A DNA stretch of 19,797 nucleotides. It comes from Stereocaulon alpinum. Its lineage: Eukaryota > Ascomycota > Lecanoromycetes > Lecanorales > Stereocaulaceae. The notes under the pieces are model-generated. The model worked only from the letters and a program-made list of their open reading frames with translations. It did not search any database and was not told where the DNA came from. How positions within the stretch are numbered: the stretch's first letter is position 1; each line of letters starts with the position of its first letter. Below are positions 1 to 9,300 of this stretch, in pieces. The position numbers were made by a program, and so were the translations under genes. The DNA lies in NCBI GenBank assembly GCA_018257865.1, contig JAEUBA010000237.1:1-19797 (forward strand), given 5' to 3'.

Positions 1-415
1 AAAGGCGATTAAACGCGGAGATAATATCTAACTTAGTAAATACCTTAGTATAACTTAATTAATTTAAGGTCTTAGAGATTAAGGGTAAGGGGTACTAATT
101 CTTTATAGTTACTATATTTAGTCCTTAATAGTTAACGTAGAAGCGTAGGCCTCCGCTAGGCTTCTTAATAAATAGGATAGGGGATATAGCGGGGGAATAA
201 CTAGCTTAGATAAACCCTTTACTTAGGTTTTTATCTAAGTAACGACGGAGTTCTAGGATCTTATTATAGCTTATACTATATAGATAGGATAACGGAGGTT
301 ACTACCTATCTTTTAACTTAATAGCGTAGTTATAGGGGTAATAGGGTAGTAAGGTATTAACGTCCTTCTTTAAGAAGACGTCTAGGAAGTTATAGTACCG
401 CTTAGGTAGGATTAT
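1..415 (-). pseudogene. Gypsy reverse transcriptase, N-terminal part (RIP-degraded)
   Basis: Read on the minus strand from 415 to 1, the frame gives the classical start of a Ty3/gypsy RT domain: ILPKRYYNFLDVF (LPKRYHDFLDVF-like), then NLSKGFI, SPILFIKKPSGGLRFYVNY (family: SPxLFVKKxxGxLRxCVDYR), then YPLPLI and KVFTKLDIISAFNRL at the window edge (family: FTKLDLxxAYxxI). The domain is cut by the left window boundary before the YxDD catalytic box. Every deviation inspected fits RIP: Cys and His appear as Tyr, Asp after T appears as Asn, and CAG/CGG-like positions appear as stops. In the living element this domain would copy the RNA genome into DNA. Confidence 0.92.
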
Positions 416-840
416 AGCTAGATTAATATTCTTCTAATCCTAGTAAGCTTAGAGGTCTTTCTAAGTTATAGTATAGGCTAGGTAAAGCTCTTAGTTTATT
501 TTAAACGTAGCTTAATTCTAGGCTTAGTTATAGGTACTAGGCGGGGTTTTCTAATCTAGGCGAGATTCTAGGCGAGGTTCCGGCGTCGATATTAACTTAA
601 GTTAATAAGGACCGTTAAGAAATTAGTTAATTTCTATAAGGGATAGACTAAAGGCGGCCTGCTTATTAGGCTAGATTAGGCGGGTAAAGGTATAAGGCTC
701 TAGCTTATATATATTAAGGGTAACTAGGCGGGGCTAGATCTTAGGTATTTAGCCTTATTTTACGAAGGCGATAATATAGCTATACTTATTATTATAGCTA
801 GTCCCTTTAAGGATAGGTAGCGAGGTTAGCTCCTTTAGAG

Positions 841-1420
841 TTAGATTTAGCTTCTTTAAAGCGGGGAACGGGGCTAGGTACTAGGTTAACTCCTTCTAAG
901 TTATCTTCTACTTTTCTAAAGTAGGGAATAGGGTAAGGGATAGGGTTAACTCCTTCTAAGTTATATTATACTTCTTTAAAGTAGGGAATATAGTAAGGGA
1001 TAGGGTTAACTCCTTCTAAGTTAAGTTTTACTTCTCTAAAGTAGGGAATAAGGTAGGGGGCTGGGTTAATTTCTTCTAGATATAGTCTTACTTCTTTAAA
1101 GTAGAGGATTAGGTTAATTCCCTTTGGATTAAGTCTTACTTCTTTAAAGTAGAGGACTAGGGTATTAACTCCCTCTAAGTTAAGTCTTACTTCTCTAAAG
1201 TAGAGGACTAGGTTATTAACTCCCTCTAAGTTAAGTCTTACTTCTTTAAAGTAGAGGATTAGGTAGACTTCTTCTAAGTTATATCTTACTTCTTTAAAGT
1301 ATAGAACTAAGTAGACTCCTTCTAAGTTATATCTTACTTCTATAAAGTATAGAACTAAGTAGACTCCTTCTAAGTCGTATCTTACTTCTTTAAAGTATAG
1401 GGCGAGATAAGGGCGGTAAG
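841..1420 (-). repeat. In-frame minisatellite coding about 11 repeats of 16-20 codons between protease and RT
   Basis: Tandem units start at 841, 901, 961, 1021, 1081, 1129, 1180, 1231, 1279, 1327 and 1375. Their lengths are 60, 60, 60, 60, 48, 51, 51, 48, 48 and 48 bp, with a final partial unit of about 46 bp. Every complete unit is a multiple of three, so the array was expanded and shortened under selection for the reading frame. In the frame shared with the protease and RT a unit reads roughly QKELT...TLKK. A second minus-strand frame is also open through most units (LEGVN...YFKEV), but it is out of register with protease and RT, so I prefer the first. The strand is free of indels relative to pol. 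The array lies where fungal gypsy elements have a variable linker. Function unknown. Confidence 0.85.
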
Positions 1421-1559
1421 AGTAAGGTTCTAAGAGAATTCTTTAGAGGTTATTACCTTATAGTTCTCCTTTAGTATTAGGAAAGGTTTATCTTCGGCGA
1501 TAACCTTAATAGGACTTAGGGTATAATTCTATAGGTAGAATACTAAGGCGAAGGTTAAG

Positions 1560-1905
1560 GAGTTTTCTAAGAAATTAGCTATAACGCTATATTAATAGAG
1601 CTAGGGAAGACTAAGGATAATAGGATATTATTAGAGTCTAGTTATATAGAAGAAGATCCTTTCTATATAACCTTAAGTATCTATAATAGCTTTAGCTAGA
1701 TAGGTAATTAGGCTAGCTACTACGGGCTAACTATTAAATCCTTAGATAATATAAGGGTAATAAAGGGTATAGAAGGTAAGGTTCTAGGTACGCGCGAAGG
1801 TTTCGTTAATAAATATATATCCCGAAGCGCCTATATTAATAAGGTAATATATTAGGATTCTAGACTAAGTAAGGCGAAGGGTATACTGAATTACTATATA
1901 CTTAT
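1560..1905 (-). pseudogene. Gypsy aspartic protease (RIP-degraded)
   Basis: The minus strand reads INIGASGYIFINETFAR at about 1840-1790, matching the fungal gypsy protease core I-D-T-G-A-S-G-Y-x-F-I/V. The catalytic Asp codon is now AAT (1837-1835) and the Thr is ATA; both follow from TG-to-TA and CA-to-TA changes. Further on come YPIILSLP and SLTFALVF, matching the family's YPIVLGIPWL and NSLTF. In the living element this domain would cleave the gag-pol polyprotein. The frame is continuous with the linker array and RT. The loss of the catalytic Asp alone would inactivate it, besides many stops. Confidence 0.9.
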
Positions 1906-2089
1906 TATAGAAGGTAGGATTAGTCTCGAATAACCGTAGGGTATTTCAGGTAGAGAACTTAGTATATAATTAAAGCGGGGGGTTAAAGGATAAGACTAAG
2001 AGGTAAGAAGATAAATATAAGACTAGTAATAGTCTTAGTATACGACTTTATATAGGGACTAGACTTTTCCTATATCTAAGGAGACGCCC

Positions 2090-3110
2090 CCTATAATACT
2101 TAAGTTATTATCGAACTTAGCGATAATTCCGGAGCGGAGTTAGGTCTACTTATTTAAGTAGTTCTTAGTAATTAGACCTAGGTGGGAGAGCTTATAATAG
2201 TAATATAGTTTCTACTTATTATATATTACTTTAATAAAGGGCTCGGATAGCTTCCGACCCTTTACTGCAGCCTATACTGCGCTAAGGTCTATTAGATCTC
2301 TAGAAGGTAGTTAGATTATAGGATTATTAGCTACGACTATATAGGGGGGGGTTCTAGTAGTAGTAGGCCTCTAGCTACTAGGTTTAGTACTTACTCTAAT
2401 ATTAGTAAGCGCGGAGCTTTAGCGAGGTAGTTAATATTTAATCTACCGGAGTTCTTAGTTAATCTCTAAGTATATACGAACGTACTTATTAAAGGTCTAG
2501 GGTTACTAGCTATTAGCCTTCCGCTATCTAATAGAAGCTTACTAGGTACTAAAGTTAATATTATACCTTATAGCGTTAATTAAGGATTTATCCTCTAGTC
2601 TAAACTATTCCTTCCTTTAGGAGATAAGGTTAAGGTATTCCCTAAAGGTTATAGGACTTTACTTAAGGTCTTAGATATATTATTAAGTATCCTCTTATTT
2701 AAACGGGTTACTATAGGCTTCCTAGAGCTTTCTTCTCTAGTTAATAAAGTTAGTTAATATATATAGACTATCTTTTTAGTATTAGTTTATTAAGTTAGAG
2801 GCTTTCTTTCCTATAGCTAACTTAAGTTCTATATAGGCGATCTTATCGCTATTAGTAGGGTAATAGTTATAGTTTATATATATCCGTTAGATTAGGGTTT
2901 ATTCCTATATATCTAGCTTATCTTAATCTCCTTTATACTCTAAGATATTAGGGAGCTTTTCGGATCGTAGGGGGGTTTAGGCTTATAGGGGAGGAGGAGG
3001 AGGAGGATAGCCTATTATTAAGGATAGTTATAATCCTATAATTAAAGCGTTACTAAGGGTATCTATATTAAATACTTAGGGTTAGGGTATAGACTAAACT
3101 ATAGATAGGA
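2090..3110 (-). pseudogene. Probable gag region of the gypsy element (heavily degraded)
   Basis: This stretch lies upstream of the protease on the minus strand, where gag is expected. A GAG/GGA run at 2991-3007 encodes a Pro-rich stretch on the minus strand (five or more consecutive Pro), a common feature near the N-terminus of gag. At about 2208-2158 the frame reads KLYYYYKLSHLGLITKNY. The Tyr codons are what RIP makes from Cys codons, so this may be a zinc knuckle, but the spacing (CX2CX3HX7C) is not the canonical CX2CX4HX4C. More than one frame is open in places and I could not fix a single capsid frame. The call rests mainly on position. Confidence 0.55.
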
Positions 3111-3199
3111 GAACTTATACTATCGCTTAAGCGATAGCACTAGCGAGGGTTACTATATTAAGTATAGGGGGAATCAGGGGAGGCGTAGCTACAGACGGG

Positions 3200-3414
3200 G
3201 TAGTACCCTTAGCTTAGGTATAGAGGTTATTAAGAAGGTTTAGGGCCCTAGAAGGGTCCTCTTAAACTTTAGCGAGTAACTATTATATATAAGTATTATA
3301 TTCCGATAGTTATTCCGATATTATAGTTACTCTAGTGCGTAGAAGCACTATATCGCGCTTTCCTAAAAGTTGCTAGGGAACCCCGAGTTACCGAGCGCGC
3401 TAGTAGGGCTAACA
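3200..3414 (-). repeat. Probable 5' LTR of the gypsy element (outer end at 3414)
   Basis: Read on the minus strand, a TGTTAG begins at 3414, the usual start of a gypsy LTR, and lies upstream of gag. The segment 3320-3414 is unusually GC-rich and keeps several CA/TG sites compared with its surroundings. The inner LTR end, the primer-binding site and the target-site duplication cannot be fixed, because the partner LTR is outside the window; the inner boundary given is a guess. A TATA-rich stretch sits around 3286-3300. Confidence 0.45.
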
Positions 3415-4579
3415 GTAGGATATAGCGGAATTAGTAACTTAATATTACTAATAGTATTAAATCAGCCCGATCTATAACTCTTTACTACTAATTTAATAAT
3501 ATTAGTCTAGCTAGTAACTAGATATTACTATTAGTATAATATCTAACTAATTAGTATATCTATTACGCGTTTAGCTAGCTATTAGCTTAATTAGTAATAT
3601 AATACTACTAATATATAGCTGCTAGTCTTCTTTTTAAGTTATTATAATTAATAAACTCTTATATAGTCTATATATATCTACTAATTAGTAGCTGTATATC
3701 TTTATATATAATTTAAGTAGGTAGTTAAAGCTAAATAAAGTCTTCTATATATATAATCCGTTTAAATTATAGCTACTACTAATAGCTCCTTTAGTATATA
3801 AAAGCTACTTTTAAGTAAAGGCTTAACTCTATAATAACCTATTATCTACTAATACGACTATATCTTCTACTCCTTATAATTCGAGTAAATAACTAATATA
3901 GAGAGTTACGACGTCTAGTTACTAACTTATTAGCGGTACCTTATAAAACTTTACTAAATTAGGGGCGTATATATTTCGCCCTTTTTTATACTTATCCGAT
4001 TAGTATCCGGTAGCTTAATTAGGGGGGCTCTAAGAATAGTATCTAAGTATATCCTTCTTACTATTATCCTAGCTAGTATACTATATAGTCGCTTATTATA
4101 GACGTTACTATTTCTAAGGTAGTACGTTAATATAGAGATATACTACTATATATCTTAAATAGTTTAGGACGAGTACTTAAGGTTCTTAAAGCTTTATTAT
4201 ATATTTATAGCTGTATAGACGTAGTATATTAATATTTTAAAAATATAACCTTACTACTCTATAAGCTTAATATACTAGATTCTTAAAATTATAATATTAG
4301 GACCCTTTAATAGATTGCTAGCTGCTATTATAAATAGAAGTAATAATATTAGCGTCCCTAGCATATATAGCGGTAGAAATTCTATCTAAAGATCGAAATA
4401 GAACCTATATACTTAATACTTAAGATAATAAAGTATAGGAATAGCTTATTAAGTCTATTCTATATTAGTATACCTATTAGATATTTCTAAGTTAGTATTA
4501 ACCTTTCTTAAGCTAGGAAAATATTATTATTAGATATAGCTTAGTAGTACTTAACTATTAAAGCTTAATAAGCTATAGA
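3415..4579. other. No recognisable gene; AT-rich RIP-mutated sequence
   Basis: I recognise no protein in any frame here. Beside the LTR, 3430-3452 forms an imperfect palindrome (attagta...tactaat), and related attagta/tactaat words recur to about 3600. A short GC stem (gggcg at 3963-3967, cgccc at 3977-3981) precedes a T run. Residual CA/TG sites are mostly CTG (3622, 3691, 4213, 4321). This may be remains of another repeat or a non-coding part of the neighbouring transposon. Confidence 0.4.
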
Positions 4580-4680
4580 TATTTAAGTTAGGTTTTATAC
4601 TATCTAAGTAGTATCTAACTTAGGGTTTACCCTATTTAAGTATTATCTAACTTAGTTCTACCCTATCTAAGTTAGATAAA
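4580..4680. repeat. Short repeat cluster of atctaagtt/aacttagat words (candidate Plavaka subterminal repeats)
   Basis: Copies of tatctaag / tatttaag, each usually followed by an inverted ctaacttag, start at about 4580, 4601, 4633 and 4664 (steps of 21, 32 and 31 bp). The last includes the palindrome atctaagttagat (4665-4677). The same word occurs as an inverted repeat on the other side of the Plavaka transposase at 8722-8740. CACTA-type transposons commonly have arrays of short subterminal repeats bound by the transposase. That these mark one end of the element is inference. Confidence 0.5.
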
Positions 4681-5599
4681 TATCTAGCTAGATGTTTCTT
4701 AATAACTCCCCTTATAGTTTATAGTCTTATTACTATTATTTTAGTAAAGTATCGCTATAAAGGCTTAATATTTAATAAATTTACTCCCTATCTTCCCTAT
4801 TAGACTCTATATATAACTCTATAAGCTTAATAACCTCTCTACTCCTTAGCTTACTAAAGTACCTAAATATTAGTAACGTATAAGGGCTATAGACCTAATA
4901 TTAAAGTAAGTAAATATTATATATATAAGACGCTATATAGCCTGCTAATATAATAAAGCTATAATTAAATATACTAAAGAGCGAATTAATACCGCTATAG
5001 TAATTAAAATTATAGGTTAGTTCTTTATATTAGAGGTTTTCCTTAAGACTAAAGCCTTAGCTTTAGATACTATAAGAGTAGTTAGTAGTAGTATTTCCTC
5101 CGCTCTATTAACCTAGATATATCTATAGTATTATCTCTCCTCCTTTTATAGTATTATACTTAGGTTTATAGCGTTACCTAAAAAGAATTTAGTAGGAATT
5201 TAGCGTAGATTCGTTACGCTACCTTAGTATTAATCGTTAGGAATTTAGGGTAATATATTATATTATATTAGTCCTAGTTAATAAAACTATTAATATAGAA
5301 TATCTCTTTTCCTCTAACTATTCCTAGTACTAGATAAGTACTTCGCTCGATATTTAGTAGTCTATAGAAGCGGCGAGCGCCTATTATTTAAGGATTAAGT
5401 ATAAGCGACGCCTATACCTTTTTAACTTTAACTATTCTATAGTACTCTTATACCTACCTTAGATATTAATAATTAAAGACTTCTATAAAGGTAGCTTAGA
5501 TATAACTAAGTTATTACTTAAAGTCCCTAGTACTAAGATTCTTTACCTCTATAATAACTAAGACTTAACTAACTAACTTTCCCTCCTATATAGTTTCTA

Positions 5600-8350
5600 A
5601 GTTTTAACTCTTATAGTCTTATTCTTAGACCTATATATAATCTCTATACTAAGTTAAATACTATAAATATTTATAAGGTCTATAGACTACTAAATCCTTA
5701 TAAAGATATCCTAAATTAGAGGAGTCCTCTCCTATAGTCTTCTAATATATAAGGCCTAAATAAATATAGACTAAGTAGCTTTTAACTTAGCTATAGTCTA
5801 CCTCCCTTCTATTAATATCTAAGTTTAAGGTTATACTATTATAGCTTAGTATTTTCGCTTAGTATACCTTAAGAAATATAGCTAGGCTTTAGAGAAACCT
5901 AGCTATATTTAGCTATTTAGCTATATCCCTCGCTATTCGCTAGTAACGACTATTATATCTATATAGGTATTTTAGTATATAGCGCTTTTCTACGTATACT
6001 TACTATCTTAGTTAATATAGTTCTAGGAGGACCCTAGCCTTTATACTTTTCTTATCTTCTTATTTTCTCTTTTAATAAAGTAATATAGGCTCTATCTCTT
6101 TAAAAGTTTTAATATCCTATATAATTATTAACTTAATATAATATTTATTATATTCTATTAATTACTCCTAGTAATCCTTATACTTATTTATTTAATTATA
6201 GTAATTCTTAAGTAATATTAGATATACCCTTTTAGAGGCTTAGGTACTATATCTATCTAGTAGACTATAGTATCTAATTATATTAATATAGTAACTAATA
6301 TTATAGAATTTAGGAAAGTTAAAGGTTTACTTACCTATTTACTTATTAATTAGTCTATACTTTTAAAATACCTCCTTAAGTAGATTAATCCTTTCTAATA
6401 CTGCGTCTATATATTCTAGTATCGCTTTATTATAGGATTAGTATCTTATAAGTATAATAAAGTTAATAATAGCTCGTCCTATATATAGTATATCTAAGTT
6501 TTTTTCGGATAAAAGAGGCGTAAAGATAGGTATTATAATCTATAATATCTCTTTACTCTCCTCTCCTATTTATTAGCTTAGCTTACTAAACTCCTAAAAT
6601 CGCCTTAGCTTAGTAAATTTAGGTATAGCTTAAAAGTAGGCGTTAATTAAGGCTTATACCTTAAACTTTATTTATCCCTTTCTAATATATTCCCTTAACT
6701 AGTCTAGGAGGTAGTTTAATAGCCCTTTAACTATTAATTAGTATAATATATTAAACGTCTATAGTTAGTAGACGTTAACTATAAAGTAGCCGTCTATAAA
6801 GTTAGGCTAGTTATATACTATTATATCTAGTAAAAGCCTAGGCGTATTCTTATTATATACTTTTTATATCTATAGCTACTCTATAGTATTTTTAGGTATT
6901 CGCTTTAGATATAGTATTTTAGGACGTAGTTATTCCCGTTTATTTAGTAGTACTAAGTAGACTAGATAGTATTTACCGCTCTTAATTAAGGTTATTAGGA
7001 CTTATTCCTTATAGTCGCTTAGTATAGACGTAAGTATTAGGTAGTATTATTATATTCGTCTATCTATATATATAATAAGGATCCCCTTAGGCGCTAGCTC
7101 CTTAAGTACTTTAATAGAATACTATTAGTATATTAAGTAAGATCTATACTTTAGCTAGCTTACCCTTAACTATAAGCCCTATAGCGTAGTAATATACCTT
7201 AACTTTTATACTATTATAGATTAATAGTACTAGTCTAAGTAATATTATCCCTAGCCGAACCTATACCCGCTGAATACCTTAATTAAGGTTACTAATAGTA
7301 ATATAGACTAGCTATACCTACTAATCTCTATATATCTATAATAAATAGGTCTTATCTAATAATATTATAACTAGTACTACTATTAAGCTATTAGGGAGCT
7401 TATCTTATATCTCCTACTACTAATAGGCTATATATATCTTACTAATAATTAGACCCCTATTAAGGTTTCGCTAGCGTATTAGTATATAGTTAATACTCGA
7501 ATTAAAAGATTTATATCTAATAAGAGTTTGTATTATACCTATTATATTAAAGTAGAGTATATAATATATTCTAGTTACCTTATTTAGTTAAATTAATAGG
7601 ACCCTAAACGCTTACTAAGACTATCTACTAGTAGTAATAGAATACTTAATAGTATATAGCTTAGCTTTTAGTTATTAAGCGCTATTAAAGCTATAGTATC
7701 TATAGAAAGATTATAATTAAGTATCTTTAAAGAAATTATCTATTATACTACTAGATAGTCGCGCGTTATATATCTATAAAGCTAGGGTATAATTAGCTTC
7801 TAATTAGAAAGGGTATTAGTCTTAGTTTAACTTAGGTATTAACTTAGGTATCGACTTAGGTATTAACTTAGGTATTAACTTAGGTATTAACTTAGACTAG
7901 GGTATAGAGATAAACTCCGCTAGGGTTATATCCTCTTCCTTTAAAGGCCTATTAGTACCTTACTCTTATAGGTAGTACTCTATAGAGCTAATTATTAAGG
8001 TAAAGATAGTACCTATAGTACTTAGTACTATTATTAACTTTAATTAATTAAGTTTTATATTTAGCTTATCTTACTAGTACTAGATCTTATTAGTAGAGTT
8101 AGTAAGTTTAAGTAATTACCCTAAAGTATTATTATCTATTAAAATAGTTAGGTCCTCCTAAGGAATTTATCTACCTTCGCCTTTATAGGGATTATTACTA
8201 ATTATATTAACCTTATTTTTTTAGTATTTATAAGTAGGGCCCTTAACTTTATCTTTATTAAGGCGTACTTATCTCCTATATATTTAATTAAGGTCTTAGC
8301 TCTTATAGCGTAGTAGATACTTAGTTAGACTACTTCTACTACTATACTAC
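5600..8350 (-). pseudogene. Plavaka-type transposase (RIP-degraded)
   Basis: Two minus-strand frames together give a Plavaka transposase. The first runs from about 8350 to 7112 and the second from about 7112 to 5600, so one indel lies near 7112. Motifs in order: NYTLALQIYNARLSSSIIDNF (about 7794-7732, N-terminal region); RIYYILYF near 7570; three consecutive TAG codons at 7422-7414 followed by GAG, decoding as WWW-E, the family's DWWWxxQ signature; LDKT at 7359-7348 (SDKT, with TCA changed to TTA); VxLVYxTISNL near 7315-7283 (WPVYLTIGNI-like); LSDYKEQVLIT near 7019-6990; FNILYQL near 6755-6735 (PDILHQL); LKEVF and FNFPKF (6323-6306) followed by YNISYY (FPKFHxMxHY). Changes at these motifs are RIP-type. 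The C-terminal tail past about 5900 is open but not conserved. The start codon is not identifiable. Confidence 0.85.
7831..7890 (-). repeat. 12-bp tandem repeat within the transposase N-terminal region (5 units)
   Basis: Five head-to-tail units of cttaggtattaa occur with one variant (cttaggtatcga at 7843-7854). At 12 bp each they add four codons per unit and keep the frame. In the transposase frame they read as repeats of Leu-Ile-Pro-Lys, with Ser in the variant unit. They sit just before the conserved N-terminal motif. This is probably a slippage expansion in a linker. Confidence 0.85.
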
Positions 8351-8721
8351 TTCTAGTAGTATTTATACTATCGATCTATCTAGCTTAGGCGTAATATAGA
8401 GGTATTATTATTAAGATTAATATATCTAAGTAGGTATTAGTAAATATATTCGCTACTAAATCTATTAAGCTAACCCGCTATAGGTTAGGATAAATCTATC
8501 CTTATATTACCTTAAATCGCCTATCTCTAACTATTACTATTAAGTAAATTATAATATACGTATAATAGAATATTATCCTATAGAAGGTATTAATTAATAG
8601 ATAGTTTAAGGGGATTTTCTTTTTATATAATATATTTAATAAACGCCCTACTTACTTATCTTATTAAGAAATATAATTAGTTATAAACCTTATAGTATAT
8701 ATCCTTATTACTAAAATATAT

Positions 8722-8740
8722 ATCTAAGTTAAACTTAGAT
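8722..8740. repeat. Perfect inverted repeat atctaagtt-a-aacttagat
   Basis: Two 9-bp arms (8722-8730 and 8732-8740) surround a single central base. The arm sequence is the same word as in the cluster at 4580-4680, on the other side of the transposase, and in the palindrome at the right window edge. It is a candidate transposase binding site or terminal sequence of the Plavaka element, by position and recurrence only. Confidence 0.6.
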
Positions 8741-9300
8741 TATTTTTATATAAGAGTACTTAACTAAGATTTATATTTTAAAGAATAGAATAAGAAAGCT
8801 AATTAAGCTTTATAAGTAAATAATAATTTATAATACTCTATCTTTATTAGATATTATATATTAAGTATAAAGCTAGATATAGTATATTAGAAACTAGCTA
8901 TCCGCTTTCTATATATTATATATATATAAGTTCTGCTCTTAATTAATATCTTTATCTATTATATTAAGCTTACTACTTTTAATCTTTTAGTAGCTTAACT
9001 TACCTACTTTTTACTACTATAATATACTTTTCTATAGAGAATAGCCTATATCGCCTAATTATATTAAGGTTTACTTATTTAGAGATATAGTTACTTTACT
9101 AGTATTACCTTTACTTACTACTTTTACTAACTACTAACTAATTGTTATTATAAATTAAACCTTAGTATAAATCCCTACTACCCGCTAGTCCTTCTAAATT
9201 AGCGAATAATCCTTAATTCCTCTTATTTTAAGTAAAGAATCCCTAACCCTTTCCTATCTTAAGTAAAGAATCCTTAACCTTTCTTTCTTCTATTTATACT
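8741..9300. other. No recognisable gene between the Plavaka element and SNF2 copy 1
   Basis: AT-rich RIP-mutated sequence. A direct repeat of about 28 bp (taagtaaagaatcc..taacc..ttc) occurs at about 9228-9256 and 9259-9287. Sequence from about 9187 onward already resembles the region upstream of SNF2 copy 2 (from about 15077), so the duplicated unit probably begins near here. Confidence 0.4.

Larger units (their letters stand above)
1..3170 (-). pseudogene. RIP-degraded Ty3/gypsy retrotransposon gag-pol (5' part; pol runs off the left edge)
   Basis: On the minus strand the order is gag, protease, linker, reverse transcriptase, which is the Ty3/gypsy order. The pol frame stays in one register from about 1945 down to position 1 (about 648 codons). 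It is interrupted by TAA and TAG codons explained by CAA, CAG or TGG, so RIP substituted bases without indels here. Protease, linker and RT all lie in this frame. Gag-side sequence around 2220-1990 is in the frame related to pol by a -1 step, and a TGA lies in the pol frame near 1948-1946, so a gag/pol frame change around 2000-1945 is likely. Integrase, RNase H and the 3' LTR would lie outside the window. The family call rests on the protease and RT motifs and is firm; the clade is not determined. Confidence 0.9.
4580..8740 (-). mobile_element. Plavaka-type (CACTA-like) DNA transposon, RIP-degraded; boundaries inferred
   Basis: The element is defined by the transposase pseudogene at about 5600-8350 and by the matching atctaagtt/aacttagat repeats on both sides (4580-4680 and 8722-8740). 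Exact terminal inverted repeats and target duplications could not be read, because any CACTA terminus would itself be altered by RIP. The real ends may lie outside these coordinates. Plavaka elements are best known from Agaricomycetes; here one sits in a RIP-mutated, ascomycete-like block. Confidence 0.55.

Noticed and set aside
841..1420. Regular tandem array that could be mistaken for a CRISPR array
   Set aside because: Units are contiguous without unique spacers, vary in length by multiples of three, and read in frame with a retrotransposon polyprotein.
2158..2208. Firm call of a CCHC zinc knuckle in gag
   Set aside because: Tyr codons fit RIP-mutated Cys, but the spacing is not canonical, so it is kept only as a possibility in the gag entry.
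3963..3987. GC stem followed by a T run, resembling a rho-independent terminator
   Set aside because: The context is a fungal RIP-mutated block with no bacterial genes; the stem is 5 bp and probably chance.
3640..4580. Possible protein on the minus strand (several stretches without TGA)
   Set aside because: With TG nearly absent, any frame lacks TGA; more than one frame looks equally open and no family motif could be recognised.
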